Source: a virus. Taken from it: a DNA stretch of 64,000 bases. The stretch lies in IMG/VR virus record IMGVR_UViG_3300013125_000006, positions 1-64,000 of that record; one strand, 5' to 3'. Shown here piece after piece: positions 48,426-56,586 of the stretch. The notes beneath the pieces are model-generated. The model did not search any database and had not been told where the DNA came from. It was given only the letters and a program-made list of their open reading frames with translations. Position numbers and translations under genes: made by a program. Within the stretch, counting starts at the first letter, position 1. Each line of letters opens with the position of its first letter.

Positions 48426-48636
48426 CTAAAATCTCTATTTTAAATTTATCAGAATCAAATTCATAAAAAATCTCTTCAATAGCATCACTGTCTGTTAAAG
48501 CTTTGATTATTAGTTCTTTTGAACAACTTTCTAAACTAGTAACTTCATCTAAATAATTGTAATTTAAGTACTCATTTACAATTTCTAATATAATTGAATC
48601 AGAAATATTAGTTTCACTTGTATACTTTATTTTCAT
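48409..48636 (-). CDS. Hypothetical acidic protein, 75 aa
   Basis: A small acidic protein (MKIKYTSETNISDSIILEIV start, rich in Asp, Glu, Ser and Ile) ending in TAA. No family recognised. It is the first intact gene after the decayed stretch at 48644-49045. Confidence 0.5.
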   Translation of the reverse strand: MKIKYTSETNISDSIILEIVNEYLNYNYLDEVTSLESCSKELIIKALTDSDAIEEIFYEFDSDKFKIEILDGDNN

Positions 48637-48643
48637 AATTTGT

Positions 48644-48829
48644 TTACTTTAAATTATGTTTAATTTTTAACTTTTCTTTATCTGCATTTGTTATAGTAGT
48701 TTTATTTCTGCCTATATGCCAAAAGCCACATTTACTACATTTATATGCTATTCTTTTATGAATGGTCTCAGGTTTAATATTATAAAGAATAGCTGCATGA
48801 ATTGCAGCTTTATCAGTTTCATATTTTAC
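48644..48829 (-). pseudogene. Zinc-finger protein fragment lacking a start codon
   Basis: A frame without any ATG, GTG or TTG start reads KYETDKAAIHAAILYN, then HKRIAYKCSKCGFWHIGRNK and ends in TAA. The CSKCGFWH segment looks like half of a zinc finger. The opening suggests the 5' part was lost or frameshifted. It abuts another broken frame upstream, so this 400-base stretch appears to be decaying. Confidence 0.35.
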
Positions 48830-49045
48830 CTTATTTTATAAAACACTTCGCCAGAATTAACATCTTTATGAAAAAATGTTTTACATTCAAAAGCACCTGT
48901 TTCTATATCAGATGAATAACATTTAAAAGTATATTTCTTAGAATCGGAGGTTAAAATCAGAGACCCATTTATTATTTCTGCATGATTAATTGAATCAATA
49001 CTTCCAGGAAGAATTGATATAATTTAAAAAAGTGTTTTTATCCAT
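48826..49045 (-). pseudogene. Frameshifted hypothetical gene
   Basis: ATG 49045 opens MDKNTFLNYINSSWKY and stops, while a neighbouring frame overlaps it and continues LPGSIDSINHAEIINGS to FYKIR and TAA at 48826. Joining the two needs a single frame change near 49000. This may be a real mutation, programmed shifting or an assembly error. No family recognised. Confidence 0.35.
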
Positions 49046-49063
49046 AAAAGAATCATTTAAATT

Positions 49064-49855
49064 TTAATTTTCAGATTCGATATCTTCAACTCCTTCGTCA
49101 AGAAGTTTAGTTTCTCTTTCATAAAATCTGTTAGATTTTTGTTTATATGCCTCAAAATCAAGTCTCTCAATTCTTAGAACTATACCTTCCTCAGGAACTT
49201 TATTTTTACACATAAAACAATCCCTTTCATTATAAGTTTGTTTTATTTCTGTTAAGAACTCTTCATTCCATTTTTGATCAGGAAAATTATGAGGCTCTTC
49301 TGCTAAATGATAGATGTAAGTAAAGCAGTCTTTAGCGAAACCATAATATAATTCAGGAACAGCATTTAATCCATTCTTTTTACAGAAATCTTGTACTTGT
49401 TTAGCACTAAATTCTATAACTTTACCATCCACATTTGTAGAAGTAATACGATAGATATAAATAGCATGTTTATTAGCTTCACAACCATAGTCATAATCCT
49501 TTTGAATAGCTCCTCCGTTAGGTAAAAATCCAACAATCTCATAATACAGAGTCATTCCTTTTGTAAGAAATGGTTCTAATTCTTTATGAGCAATTCCCCA
49601 AATATCTTCTCCATAATAATGTTGAGCATTTGGATTGAGTTCTTCGTTCTTTATAACCTTGCGACTTGAGTATAGATAATCGTAATTTTCAGTTCTTATA
49701 TTTACTTTAAATTTCGATAATAATTTTTCAAACCAATTAAGTTTTCTCTTACATAAAACATAGGAAGAAATTCCACTCGTACCATGAAGTTTAAAGCTGA
49801 TTTGAATTAAATCAGTTGGATTAATTCGATGTAAGTTTTTGTAAAGCATACTTGT
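49064..49855 (-). CDS. RNA ligase, exon 2 (nucleotidyltransferase domain)
   Basis: This exon begins with TSMLYKNLHRINPTDLIQIS and contains the catalytic motif I FKLHGTS (Lys forms the AMP adduct), motif III TLYYEIVGF, motif IV EEGIVLRIE and a final AYKQKSNRFYERE matching motif V. These identify an ATP-dependent RNA ligase of the type with an N-terminal OB-like domain (DraRnl-like). It is joined to the exon at 51106-51675 by removing the intron, giving about 453 residues. The apparent start MITILTSM is intron sequence. With polynucleotide kinase nearby it makes an RNA repair pair. Confidence 0.85.
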   Translation of the reverse strand, partial: TSMLYKNLHRINPTDLIQISFKLHGTSGISSYVLCKRKLNWFEKLLSKFKVNIRTENYDYLYSSRKVIKNEELNPNAQHYYGEDIWGIAHKELEPFLTKGMTLYYEIVGFLPNGGAIQKDYDYGCEANKHAIYIYRITSTNVDGKVIEFSAKQVQDFCKKNGLNAVPELYYGFAKDCFTYIYHLAEEPHNFPDQKWNEEFLTEIKQTYNERDCFMCKNKVPEEGIVLRIERLDFEAYKQKSNRFYERETKLLDEGVEDIESEN

Positions 49856-51105
49856 CAGTATTGTTATCATAAAGGCTTTTTATCCTTTATTTCTAGGAAT
49901 TTCTTCCTTACTATAGATTGCTTCAGATCTATAGATATTCTGATTTATTCATCAGATAGCTCAGCGTACATTTTCACCTACGACTTTACGTTTAGGTGTT
50001 GGATACTCTTGGAGGAATTATATTCTATTTCTAGATTCATCCTCTACGCGTTACACTACTTAACTTTATTAAAGGTTAAGTTAGTTCGGTATTTCCAATA
50101 TTTCTTTAAATTTATTATATTTTCTATTCATAAAAATTGTAGAATTTTTATATAAAAGATTAAAAATAGATTCAATTTCAGATTTTTGATGTATAGATAT
50201 AGTTAAACAATTTTTATCAATTCTTTTACTTATAGTAAAATTAAATTTTTCTAAAAAGTTTGAAATTTCTAATAATATACTATGATCTAAACTAATAATA
50301 CTAAAATTATAATTAATATAATTATAAATTTTTTCTTCATCTTGTTTAGCAACATGTTTTTTAGATACTTTACTATATCCTATATGTCCATCTCCATCAA
50401 AATAGCCTCTGATAAAATGAAACATTAGTTCTTCTGGAACAATATTAATTATAGATTTAGTTAAATAAGTCTTATTTTCACCTAAACCAAAATCACATAA
50501 AGTGTTAACTATATCTTTAGAAGATATACTTAATTTACACATTGTATTAGTTTTTATTCCATAATTATTAATCCTTTCATCAGAAAAATTTATATTCGCA
50601 TTAGGAGATAATATATCTCGAATTTTTTCAAGAATATCTATATCTAATGTAGATATTCCTATACTAAATTTATAACCTTGATGAGAATCACCTTTATATA
50701 CACTACCATCAGCAATGTAAAAACCTAAAATATAAGCTTTTTCTTCTGAATCTATTTTATTAAAAAAATCATGTTTAATTGATTCTTTGACTATATTTAA
50801 TCTTCTTTTTATTCCAAATTTATTAAAATATTTATACATTGTAGGTACAGATACTTGATAAATTTCACACAATTCTTTGAATTTTAATTCTCCGGAATAA
50901 TATTTTTCTATTAATTCAGGATCAAATGATTTAATTTTTTCTTTTGCCATTTTTATATATTTTATAAGTAATATACAAATATACTATATAAAAATCAATA
51001 AAAATATTAAATCATAAAATATTTTAAATATTAAAGCAAACTTAGGATTCACCGAGTTTACCCAATAAAACTTTCTACATTTCTGTAAAAATCGACACAC
51101 AATGT
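49856..51105 (-). ncRNA. Intron in RNA ligase gene (probable group I, carries homing endonuclease)
   Basis: Protein continuity places the breaks after GAAGAT (51106) and before ACAAGTATG (49855), restoring FRFHED-TSMLYKNLH. The exon ends in U and the intron ends in G, matching group I rules. The 5' part has CTCGGTGAATCCTAAG, a plausible group I segment. I could not trace a full P7 pairing, so the class is less certain than for the other introns. The 1250-base element contains an LAGLIDADG gene at 50081-50950. Confidence 0.7.
50081..50950 (-). CDS. HTH plus LAGLIDADG homing endonuclease (intron-encoded), 289 aa
   Basis: The N-terminal 60 residues form a helix-turn-helix (KFKELCEIYQVSVPTMYKYF) and are followed by two LAGLIDADG motifs, YILGFYIADGSV (about residues 73-84) and HFIRGYFDGDGHI (about residues 156-168). 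It is fully inside the RNA ligase intron and ends in TAA. Upstream of its start is a very AT-rich stretch. It has no in-frame TGA. It probably targets the uninterrupted ligase gene next to motif I. Confidence 0.85.
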   Translation of the reverse strand: MAKEKIKSFDPELIEKYYSGELKFKELCEIYQVSVPTMYKYFNKFGIKRRLNIVKESIKHDFFNKIDSEEKAYILGFYIADGSVYKGDSHQGYKFSIGISTLDIDILEKIRDILSPNANINFSDERINNYGIKTNTMCKLSISSKDIVNTLCDFGLGENKTYLTKSIINIVPEELMFHFIRGYFDGDGHIGYSKVSKKHVAKQDEEKIYNYINYNFSIISLDHSILLEISNFLEKFNFTISKRIDKNCLTISIHQKSEIESIFNLLYKNSTIFMNRKYNKFKEILEIPN

Positions 51106-51675
51106 ATCTTCATGAAATCTAAATTGATTTTCTATCAATTTACTTTCATATTTCTTCGCTCTCTTATTACCTTTACCACTTCCAGGAAGTCCAGGAGTTT
51201 TAGATTTTTTGATTACATATTTTCTACAAATCTCAATCCCATTAAGTTCATCGAAAGTATCACCAATATTAATATTGACTTCTTTTGGATACCATAATCC
51301 TGTTTTAGATGGATTGAAAGTATCTGGGAAAATATAAGCTAAACAACCTATAGGCATAAATAATCCTTCAGATTTATGACCTCTAAATTTTACGCATCTT
51401 ATTCTTCCATTTTCTTCAAAATAACCTTTCTTAGTATTGTCAGCATTTAATTCTGGTTTTCTATAAAGATTATTTGCCTTTAAGAAAGACTCAGTTAACT
51501 GAGTTTCTAAAGGAAAGTATAATCCTATATCACCCTCTTTCGTACTTCTATCTACTATTACTTGGTTACCCATAATAATAGCAGCTTGTACAAAGTCACA
51601 GCCCGCTAATGGCACTAAAGTCTTAATCTCTACAACTACAGCTGCGTAATTATCATTTTTTGGCTTGTTTAACAT
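51106..51675 (-). CDS. RNA ligase, exon 1 (N-terminal OB-like domain)
   Basis: 190 codons from ATG 51675 encode LVPLAGCDFVQAAIIMGNQV, GLYFPLETQLTESFL, NNLYRKPELN and GRIRCVKFRGHKSEGL, typical of the N-terminal domain of the DraRnl-like RNA ligases found in phages. The exon ends FRFHED at 51106. Beyond it the reading frame runs into the intron and stops. The intron sits roughly 20 residues before the catalytic lysine. Confidence 0.83.
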
Positions 51676-51685
51676 TTTATTAATT

Positions 51686-51787
51686 TTAATCTTGTTCTTC
51701 TAATCTATTTTCTATTAACCCAGCTACAAATCTTAAATCTAGTAGACCATAAGTTTCACCAAATGATTTTAATAGGTTCAGTGCCAT
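51686..51787 (-). CDS. Possible micro-ORF, 33 aa
   Basis: A frame starting MALNLLKSFGETYGLLDLRF and ending in TAA overlaps the end of the preceding gene by 32 bases and fills the gap before the RNA ligase start. It has plausible amino-acid composition but no known family, so support is limited. Confidence 0.3.
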   Translation of the reverse strand: MALNLLKSFGETYGLLDLRFVAGLIENRLEEQD

Positions 51788-51947
51788 TATACTTAGAAAT
51801 AAATTCTTCAACTTTTGATTCATCAAAAATATATAATAGTATTCCACGATGGCCAGCTCCTAGTGTTTCTACTGAAAAGTTTAAATTACAATCTTTAAGC
51901 CAATCTTTTACATAGTCTTTATTATTCCAAAATTTCGTCTTTTCCAT
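51756..51947 (-). CDS. Hypothetical protein, 63 aa
   Basis: I choose ATG 51947 (MEKTKFWNNKDYVKDWLKD) rather than the upstream ATG, whose extension is a hydrophobic shadow of the previous gene. The short protein has a C-terminal beta-rich part with GAGHRGILLYIF. No family recognised. Confidence 0.5.
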   Translation of the reverse strand: MEKTKFWNNKDYVKDWLKDCNLNFSVETLGAGHRGILLYIFDESKVEEFISKYNGTEPIKIIW

Positions 51948-52554
51948 AATATAATAAAGTTGTACCAGACTTATGAATATCAGTAGGTTGTTTACATTGA
52001 AAAGGCTCAAATTCTTTAACATTAAAAGGGATAGTAATTAAATGGCAGCCATTTATAGTTTTAATTATGTCTATAACATTGGCACCAATCTTTTCTGTTT
52101 TAGTATTTAATTTAGAAGAACATAATTCTATATGATGAATAACATTCTCTATTATATGAGCATCTTCAGTATCAATATCTACTATCCATAATTTCTCTGC
52201 ATCTGTAGAAGTCTGTCCACAAGCAGAATTATATACACTAGAAACTGATTGATATGTTTCACTTATCAAACAATCTGTTACTTTCTTAAGTGTAAGAAAA
52301 GCAACTTTTTTAAAACTTTTTCTATTTAAATCTATATATGCTCTAGCATTATAGAATTTACAAAGTTTTTGTATGCTTGAAAATCTTTCTTCCAATTGTT
52401 CATAAGATGTAGTATAATAGGTTTTAATTATTCTATCACAAACTGGCAAGTCAGGATTTTCTTTTCTTCTTTGAATTATTTGAAGAAAATAAAATTCATC
52501 TGAATTATTAATTCTTATATATGGAGAAAGTGATTTCAAATTATTAATTTCCAT
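51922..52554 (-). CDS. Conserved early protein, possibly primase-like fold, 210 aa
   Basis: The middle of the protein reads ARAYIDLNRKSFKKVAFLTL, then KLWIVDIDTED, and near the end NGCHLITIPFN. The pattern of a basic N-R-x-S-F-K-K motif, a hydrophobic strand ending D-I-D, and a later strand resembles archaeo-eukaryotic primase-type active sites, but I cannot confirm all the required residues. It stands in a replication gene block beside DNA ligase. The stop is TAA. Confidence 0.5.
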   Translation of the reverse strand: MEINNLKSLSPYIRINNSDEFYFLQIIQRRKENPDLPVCDRIIKTYYTTSYEQLEERFSSIQKLCKFYNARAYIDLNRKSFKKVAFLTLKKVTDCLISETYQSVSSVYNSACGQTSTDAEKLWIVDIDTEDAHIIENVIHHIELCSSKLNTKTEKIGANVIDIIKTINGCHLITIPFNVKEFEPFQCKQPTDIHKSGTTLLYYGKDEILE

Positions 52555-52558
52555 TTCT

Positions 52559-53002
52559 TTAATATAATTGTTCTATAAATGTATCTTGAAATTCAAATAA
52601 TGAATATGAAATAAGCTGTTGTAGAATTGCTTCATGATAATCTTCTTTGTTCCATTCATTCCATTCAACATAGTCAAATATATAATCTCTATACTCATGA
52701 TTTATATAATGATAAAGAATATCTTCTGGGGTTGTCTCAATTGTCACCCAAAGTTCATCATTTCTATAATTATACGATGGAGGACAATTTAATTCCCATT
52801 TAATAATCTTAAATGGAGTATGTTGATTTACAAGACTTACTATATACTCACAAAATCTATCAGTATATTCTTTATATTGTTCTTCTGTAAATTCTTCTTC
52901 TAAATTCCCATCATTATCATATCGCTCAATATTTCCTGGGTCATAATCAGTATTATAAAACCCAGGAAATATTTCGTCTATTATACTAACTGTATATTCC
53001 AT
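52559..53002 (-). CDS. Hypothetical acidic protein, 147 aa
   Basis: A strongly acidic, Tyr/Trp-rich protein (MEYTVSIIDEIFPGFYNTDY start) with five or more TGG tryptophans, no recognised motif and a TAA stop. Stops and starts of neighbours lie within a few bases, so it belongs to the same operon as DNA ligase. Confidence 0.5.
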   Translation of the reverse strand: MEYTVSIIDEIFPGFYNTDYDPGNIERYDNDGNLEEEFTEEQYKEYTDRFCEYIVSLVNQHTPFKIIKWELNCPPSYNYRNDELWVTIETTPEDILYHYINHEYRDYIFDYVEWNEWNKEDYHEAILQQLISYSLFEFQDTFIEQLY

Positions 53003-53003
53003 A

Positions 53004-54179
53004 TTAGTCTAAATCATAACGCACTGATTGGAATACGGGTTGTAATGGAATACCTTCTTTAGACATCTCAAAGTACTTTATAGTTCCTTTTTTACCTATT
53101 ATTTCATCAATATTTTCTAGATACTCTGCTTTATGTTCTCTGGTTCCAACAGGTTTTGCTTCAAATAATTTTCCATCCTCTGTTTGACATATAAAACAAA
53201 AATCTTCCTCTCTTAGTTTTTTAGAATAGTCAACAATCAAAAATTCATCATCTTGATACATCTTAACTTTTATCATATCAGAGCCCCTTTTACCAAATTG
53301 ATATTCTTTATCAGGTTTTCTGGCAACTACTCCTTCAAATCCTTCTGAAACCCAGGCATCATGTAATTTCTGTATTTCTAGCCAACTATTAGTAAGAACA
53401 TGTTCTAAAACTTTTATTTTCTTAGAATCATTAAATTCAATTTCAATGCTAGTCAATTCATTTAGACGATTAGTAAACACCATATTAGGAATAGCTAAAT
53501 CATAAATCCAATACTCTAACTGCTCACATTTTGGAGACCAAGTTTCCAATCTTGCCAAACCAGAAATAACTTGTAGATATTGACCATGTATATATAATTC
53601 ACCATCTAAAACTAGCTCAGGATGGTTTCTTAAATATGGAGTTAATTCATTAATTATATGTCTTGCTGCAATATTATAATTTTTACCACCTCGACTAATA
53701 GTAATGCAAGAATCTATTTCTGGAGAATACTTTATCATACATCTAACTCCATTCAATTTTCTACTATTAAATAATGGTTTTTCAAAAATAGAATTTTGAC
53801 ATTTGTCGAATGATTTAGCAAGCATTGGTTTTAAATTTCCTTCTTGATCTGTTTTTAAACTTGGAACTAATTCGTCTAATTCAGAGGAAGTAATATTTTC
53901 AAACTTCTTTTTAGATAATAGCTCAAATTTTTTATAACCCTTATCTAAATACTTATTTATTATACTATTAAATTCTAAAGTAGCTTGTTGTAGTACAGTT
54001 CTTTTAGCCTTTCCCCGATTTATTAACAATTCAGGTTGAGAAGTCATTTTACCACCATATTGTCCAGTTCTTCTGGATATTAAAAATGAATTTCCATCTT
54101 GTTTTAAAGAAGCTATAGCTACCTGAACTTTATCTCTGGCATTTCTAGTTACTAGAACTATTTCGTAAATTAAGGTCAT
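53004..54179 (-). CDS. ATP-dependent DNA ligase, 391 aa
   Basis: Residues around 125-150 read KPMLAKSFDK then NSRKLNGVR, where K-L-N-G is the nucleotidyltransferase motif I with the adenylated lysine. Further motifs are LVLDGELYIHG (III), EGFEGVVARK (IV) and GSDMIKVKMYQDDEF (V), followed by a C-terminal OB-type region. The N-terminal 110 residues are phage-type additions. It would seal nicks in phage DNA. The start at 54179 overlaps the gene upstream by 35 bases. Confidence 0.88.
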   Translation of the reverse strand: MTLIYEIVLVTRNARDKVQVAIASLKQDGNSFLISRRTGQYGGKMTSQPELLINRGKAKRTVLQQATLEFNSIINKYLDKGYKKFELLSKKKFENITSSELDELVPSLKTDQEGNLKPMLAKSFDKCQNSIFEKPLFNSRKLNGVRCMIKYSPEIDSCITISRGGKNYNIAARHIINELTPYLRNHPELVLDGELYIHGQYLQVISGLARLETWSPKCEQLEYWIYDLAIPNMVFTNRLNELTSIEIEFNDSKKIKVLEHVLTNSWLEIQKLHDAWVSEGFEGVVARKPDKEYQFGKRGSDMIKVKMYQDDEFLIVDYSKKLREEDFCFICQTEDGKLFEAKPVGTREHKAEYLENIDEIIGKKGTIKYFEMSKEGIPLQPVFQSVRYDLD

Positions 54180-54591
54180 TGTTTTTATATTTTTCTTGGC
54201 AAGATATACATAAATTTCTTACCCAACTTTTTATTGTTACTTTATCTGTATTATGTGTTCCACAAAATTCACAGGTATTATTGCATTCTGCAGTAGCATT
54301 ATCTACAAGAAAAGTAAAGCATTTGAAGTCTCCTTTAATTCTTAAGGATGCAAATTTTTGCTTTATATCTTCAATAAATAATCCTTTTTTTATATCAAAT
54401 AAGAGAAATTCTAGAAATGAAAAATACTTATTTTTAGATAAATCATATAAAAGATTATAATACCATAGCGGTATGAAAGAAGGTCTTATTATATAATCAA
54501 TTGATTTAAACATATCATTTATAATTGGAATCCAAGGATCTGGAATAGTTAATTCTCCATCATAAAGATATCTATATTTAAGCAACTTCAT
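54145..54591 (-). CDS. Zinc-finger early protein, 148 aa
   Basis: The C-terminus contains CEFCGTHNTDKVTIKSW and CISC, two CxxC pairs forming a likely zinc finger. The N-terminal part (KLLKYRYLYDGELTIPDPW) recalls conserved early proteins of Bacteroidales phages with no assigned role. It starts at the ATG touching the dut stop and ends in TAG inside the ligase start. Confidence 0.55.
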   Translation of the reverse strand: MKLLKYRYLYDGELTIPDPWIPIINDMFKSIDYIIRPSFIPLWYYNLLYDLSKNKYFSFLEFLLFDIKKGLFIEDIKQKFASLRIKGDFKCFTFLVDNATAECNNTCEFCGTHNTDKVTIKSWVRNLCISCQEKYKNNDLNLRNSSSN

Positions 54592-55076
54592 TATTTTCCA
54601 GTATGTCCAAACCCACCTAAACCTCTATCTGTTTCTGATAATGATTCAACTTCATTCCATATTGCATTCTCAAATTTATTAAATACAACTTGAGCAATCC
54701 TATCACCATCTAGTACTTGGTAAGAGGTATTAGACGTATTCATAAGAATGACTCCCCATAAATTTCTATAGTCAGAATCTATTGTTCCTGGGGAATTTAA
54801 AACTGTTATTCCATGTTTTAGTGCAAGACCACTTCTAGGTCTTATTTGAGCCTCATATCCAACTGGAATAGCAGTAGATATGCCAACAGGAATAAGAGCT
54901 CGTCCACCAGGAAAAATTACTAAAGTTTTAAATTCTGCATCAAAATTAGCATTATATAAATTATTACTATTTTTAATGCTTTTTAAATCCGCTCTTAAAT
55001 CCATTCCAGCAGAAAACTCAGTTTCATACTTTGGTAATTCATTACTAGAATGGTTTATTATTTCTATATTTATCAT
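54591..55076 (-). CDS. dut: dUTPase (dUTP diphosphatase), 161 aa
   Basis: All five trimeric dUTPase motifs can be seen: AGMDLRA (1), [10 protein letters not shown] (2), [14 protein letters not shown] (3, with the catalytic Asp), GDRIAQVVF (4) and [10 protein letters not shown] (5). It hydrolyses dUTP to dUMP, the substrate of ThyX encoded downstream, and prevents uracil incorporation. Family-typical length. The stop and the next ATG overlap. Confidence 0.93.
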   Translation of the reverse strand: MINIEIINHSSNELPKYETEFSAGMDLRADLKSIKNSNNLYNANFDAEFKTLVIFPGGRALIPVGISTAIPVGYEAQIRPRSGLALKHGITVLNSPGTIDSDYRNLWGVILMNTSNTSYQVLDGDRIAQVVFNKFENAIWNEVESLSETDRGLGGFGHTGK

Positions 55077-55077
55077 A

Positions 55078-55404
55078 TTAAATTAAATTCATTTCATTTT
55101 CTACTTCAAGTATCTTTATTTCTTCAATTGTATGGAATCCATATTCAGTTGAAGGGAGATAATTTAAAAAAGTTTTATAACCATCTAAATGGCCATATAA
55201 TTCTTCCGCATTTTCATCTAAATAATCTCCATAAGGAAAATTATTATAATGAGTAGCTCCTCTAACAGTATATGGCTTAAAATTAGAAATTTCATTGATT
55301 ACTGGAAGAATTAAGCTAAGATCTAGTTCAGAAATTTTATTTAATTCTCCTATATAATCACCATCATTTACATCAACTTTTATATAAATATATTTTACAC
55401 TCAT
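55078..55404 (-). CDS. Hypothetical acidic protein, 108 aa
   Basis: A frame starting [19 protein letters not shown] and ending in TAA one base from dut. It is acidic with a central [20 protein letters not shown] segment and no family that I recognise. It follows the short last exon of the helicase gene. Confidence 0.5.
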   Translation of the reverse strand: MSVKYIYIKVDVNDGDYIGELNKISELDLSLILPVINEISNFKPYTVRGATHYNNFPYGDYLDENAEELYGHLDGYKTFLNYLPSTEYGFHTIEEIKILEVENEMNLI

Positions 55405-55407
55405 ATT

Positions 55408-55539
55408 TTACTGTAATATATGTACATTATTTTTAGTTCTTGACAAAGCTACATATTGTAGCTGTCTTTTTTCTACATCATTTCTACATTGAGAAATGCT
55501 CCTCATATCTATTAACACATTATTTATCGAAGAACCTTG
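55408..55539 (-). CDS. Dda/RecD-like helicase, exon 2 (C-terminal 43 residues)
   Basis: This short exon reads QGSSINNVLIDMRSIS to YVALSRTKNNVHILQ and ends in TAA. It holds helicase motif VI (Y-V-A-L-S-R-T-K) and completes motif V when joined to IHKS of exon 1, giving TIHKSQGSS. It has no start codon of its own and overlaps no other gene, so splicing is the natural explanation. Confidence 0.8.
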   Translation of the reverse strand, partial: QGSSINNVLIDMRSISQCRNDVEKRQLQYVALSRTKNNVHILQ

Positions 55540-56286
55540 CTATTCTTCATTATTAGAAATATTTTCATATTTCATGTGGACTATATCTTGTATTTGTTTT
55601 GAACATGAATTTAAGGTTTTAAATAAATATCCTTTGCTGTTTATTTTCCCTTTATTTTTAAGAGCTTTAGTAATATTTCCAGTTTGAGCTGCATTTTTTT
55701 TATGCAATTCAACTCCAAAAATTATGTCTAAAAATTCAGTAATTTCATAAGGATAATTTACAACCTTAATAATATTATCATCTCCATCAAATATAACAGA
55801 TTTTTCCATAATTGATTTGCCCGCCATGGGATTATTTTTTCCCATTCTAGTTTTACTTAGATTCTCAGCAAATCCTCTTGGTTTAGATTTGGAATTTTTC
55901 ATTGCAATTAATTCTGAAATTCTATCTTTATCAATAGTATCTTGTAAAGAAAATGTATCTCCTCCATTACCTCCTAAAGTTTGATTAGTTAAATTATATA
56001 ATTTAGAAAATTTCTCTATATATTCAATTTCTTTATTATATAATGATTCTCCTTGAATTATCTCTAATAATTCTATTTTAGCAATTTCTGGTCATAAATT
56101 TTCAAAGTACTTAAATCTATTGTTTAGATTTCTAAGTCCTTTTAAATACTCCCTAAAATGAGCATAATGCATTTTAAGTCTGTCTTTAGGAGCAGATTCT
56201 GTCGCTCCTATATAAAAAATTTCATCATTAAGTGGATTTTTTAAGCAATAAATAAATCCTAAATCAACTATTCTATTATTTTCCAT
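55540..56286 (-). CDS. GIY-YIG homing endonuclease with in-frame TGA (Trp), 248 aa
   Basis: The N-terminus reads GFIYCLKNPLNDEIFYIGATE, a GIY-YIG variant (the F-I-Y and F-Y-I-G pair), followed by PKDRLKMHY. The frame then meets TGA at 56092-56094 and continues without interruption to E-x-E-Y-I-E-K-F, GGNGGD, and a C-terminal NUMOD-like region with NPMAGKS. Reading TGA as Trp gives one 248-residue enzyme; standard reading breaks it into two pieces. It therefore uses the late-gene code although it sits in an early, opposite-strand gene. The stop TAG coincides with the intron 3' end. Confidence 0.78.
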
Positions 56287-56586
56287 ATTTTATAAATTTT
56301 AATTAATACTATACAAATGTACTAAAAATTATTCATAAAACATAACAAATACCCAACCTTTTCCAAATAGCTTATTAAAAGCTAAATGTACTCCTTTGCA
56401 GGATAGTCTCTGATCCTTTTTCCTAATTTAGGAAACTTGGATGCGGATTGTCCAATCTTATTTAATTTTTACTATACTCTAAATAATTACTTTAGACCCT
56501 ATATTATGTTACCATATATAGTTAGTATAAATAAGCTCTTAGGATATTCCCGCAGTTAAATTGGTTTTACAAGAGCCAAGATTTCA
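55540..56586 (-). ncRNA. Group I intron in helicase gene (with GIY-YIG endonuclease)
   Basis: Exon 1 ends CATAAGAGT (56587) and exon 2 starts CAAGGTTCT (55539), restoring H-K-S-Q-G-S-S. The exon ends in U and the intron ends in G. Core elements on the - strand are AACTGCGGGAATATCC, AATCCGCATCCAAG (within 56436-56456) and GGATCAGAGACTATCC. The 5' 300 bases hold the core, and the rest is the GIY-YIG gene, whose TAG stop is the last three bases of the intron. The 21 bases at 56436-56456 are identical to a stretch of the RNA polymerase intron. Confidence 0.85.
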
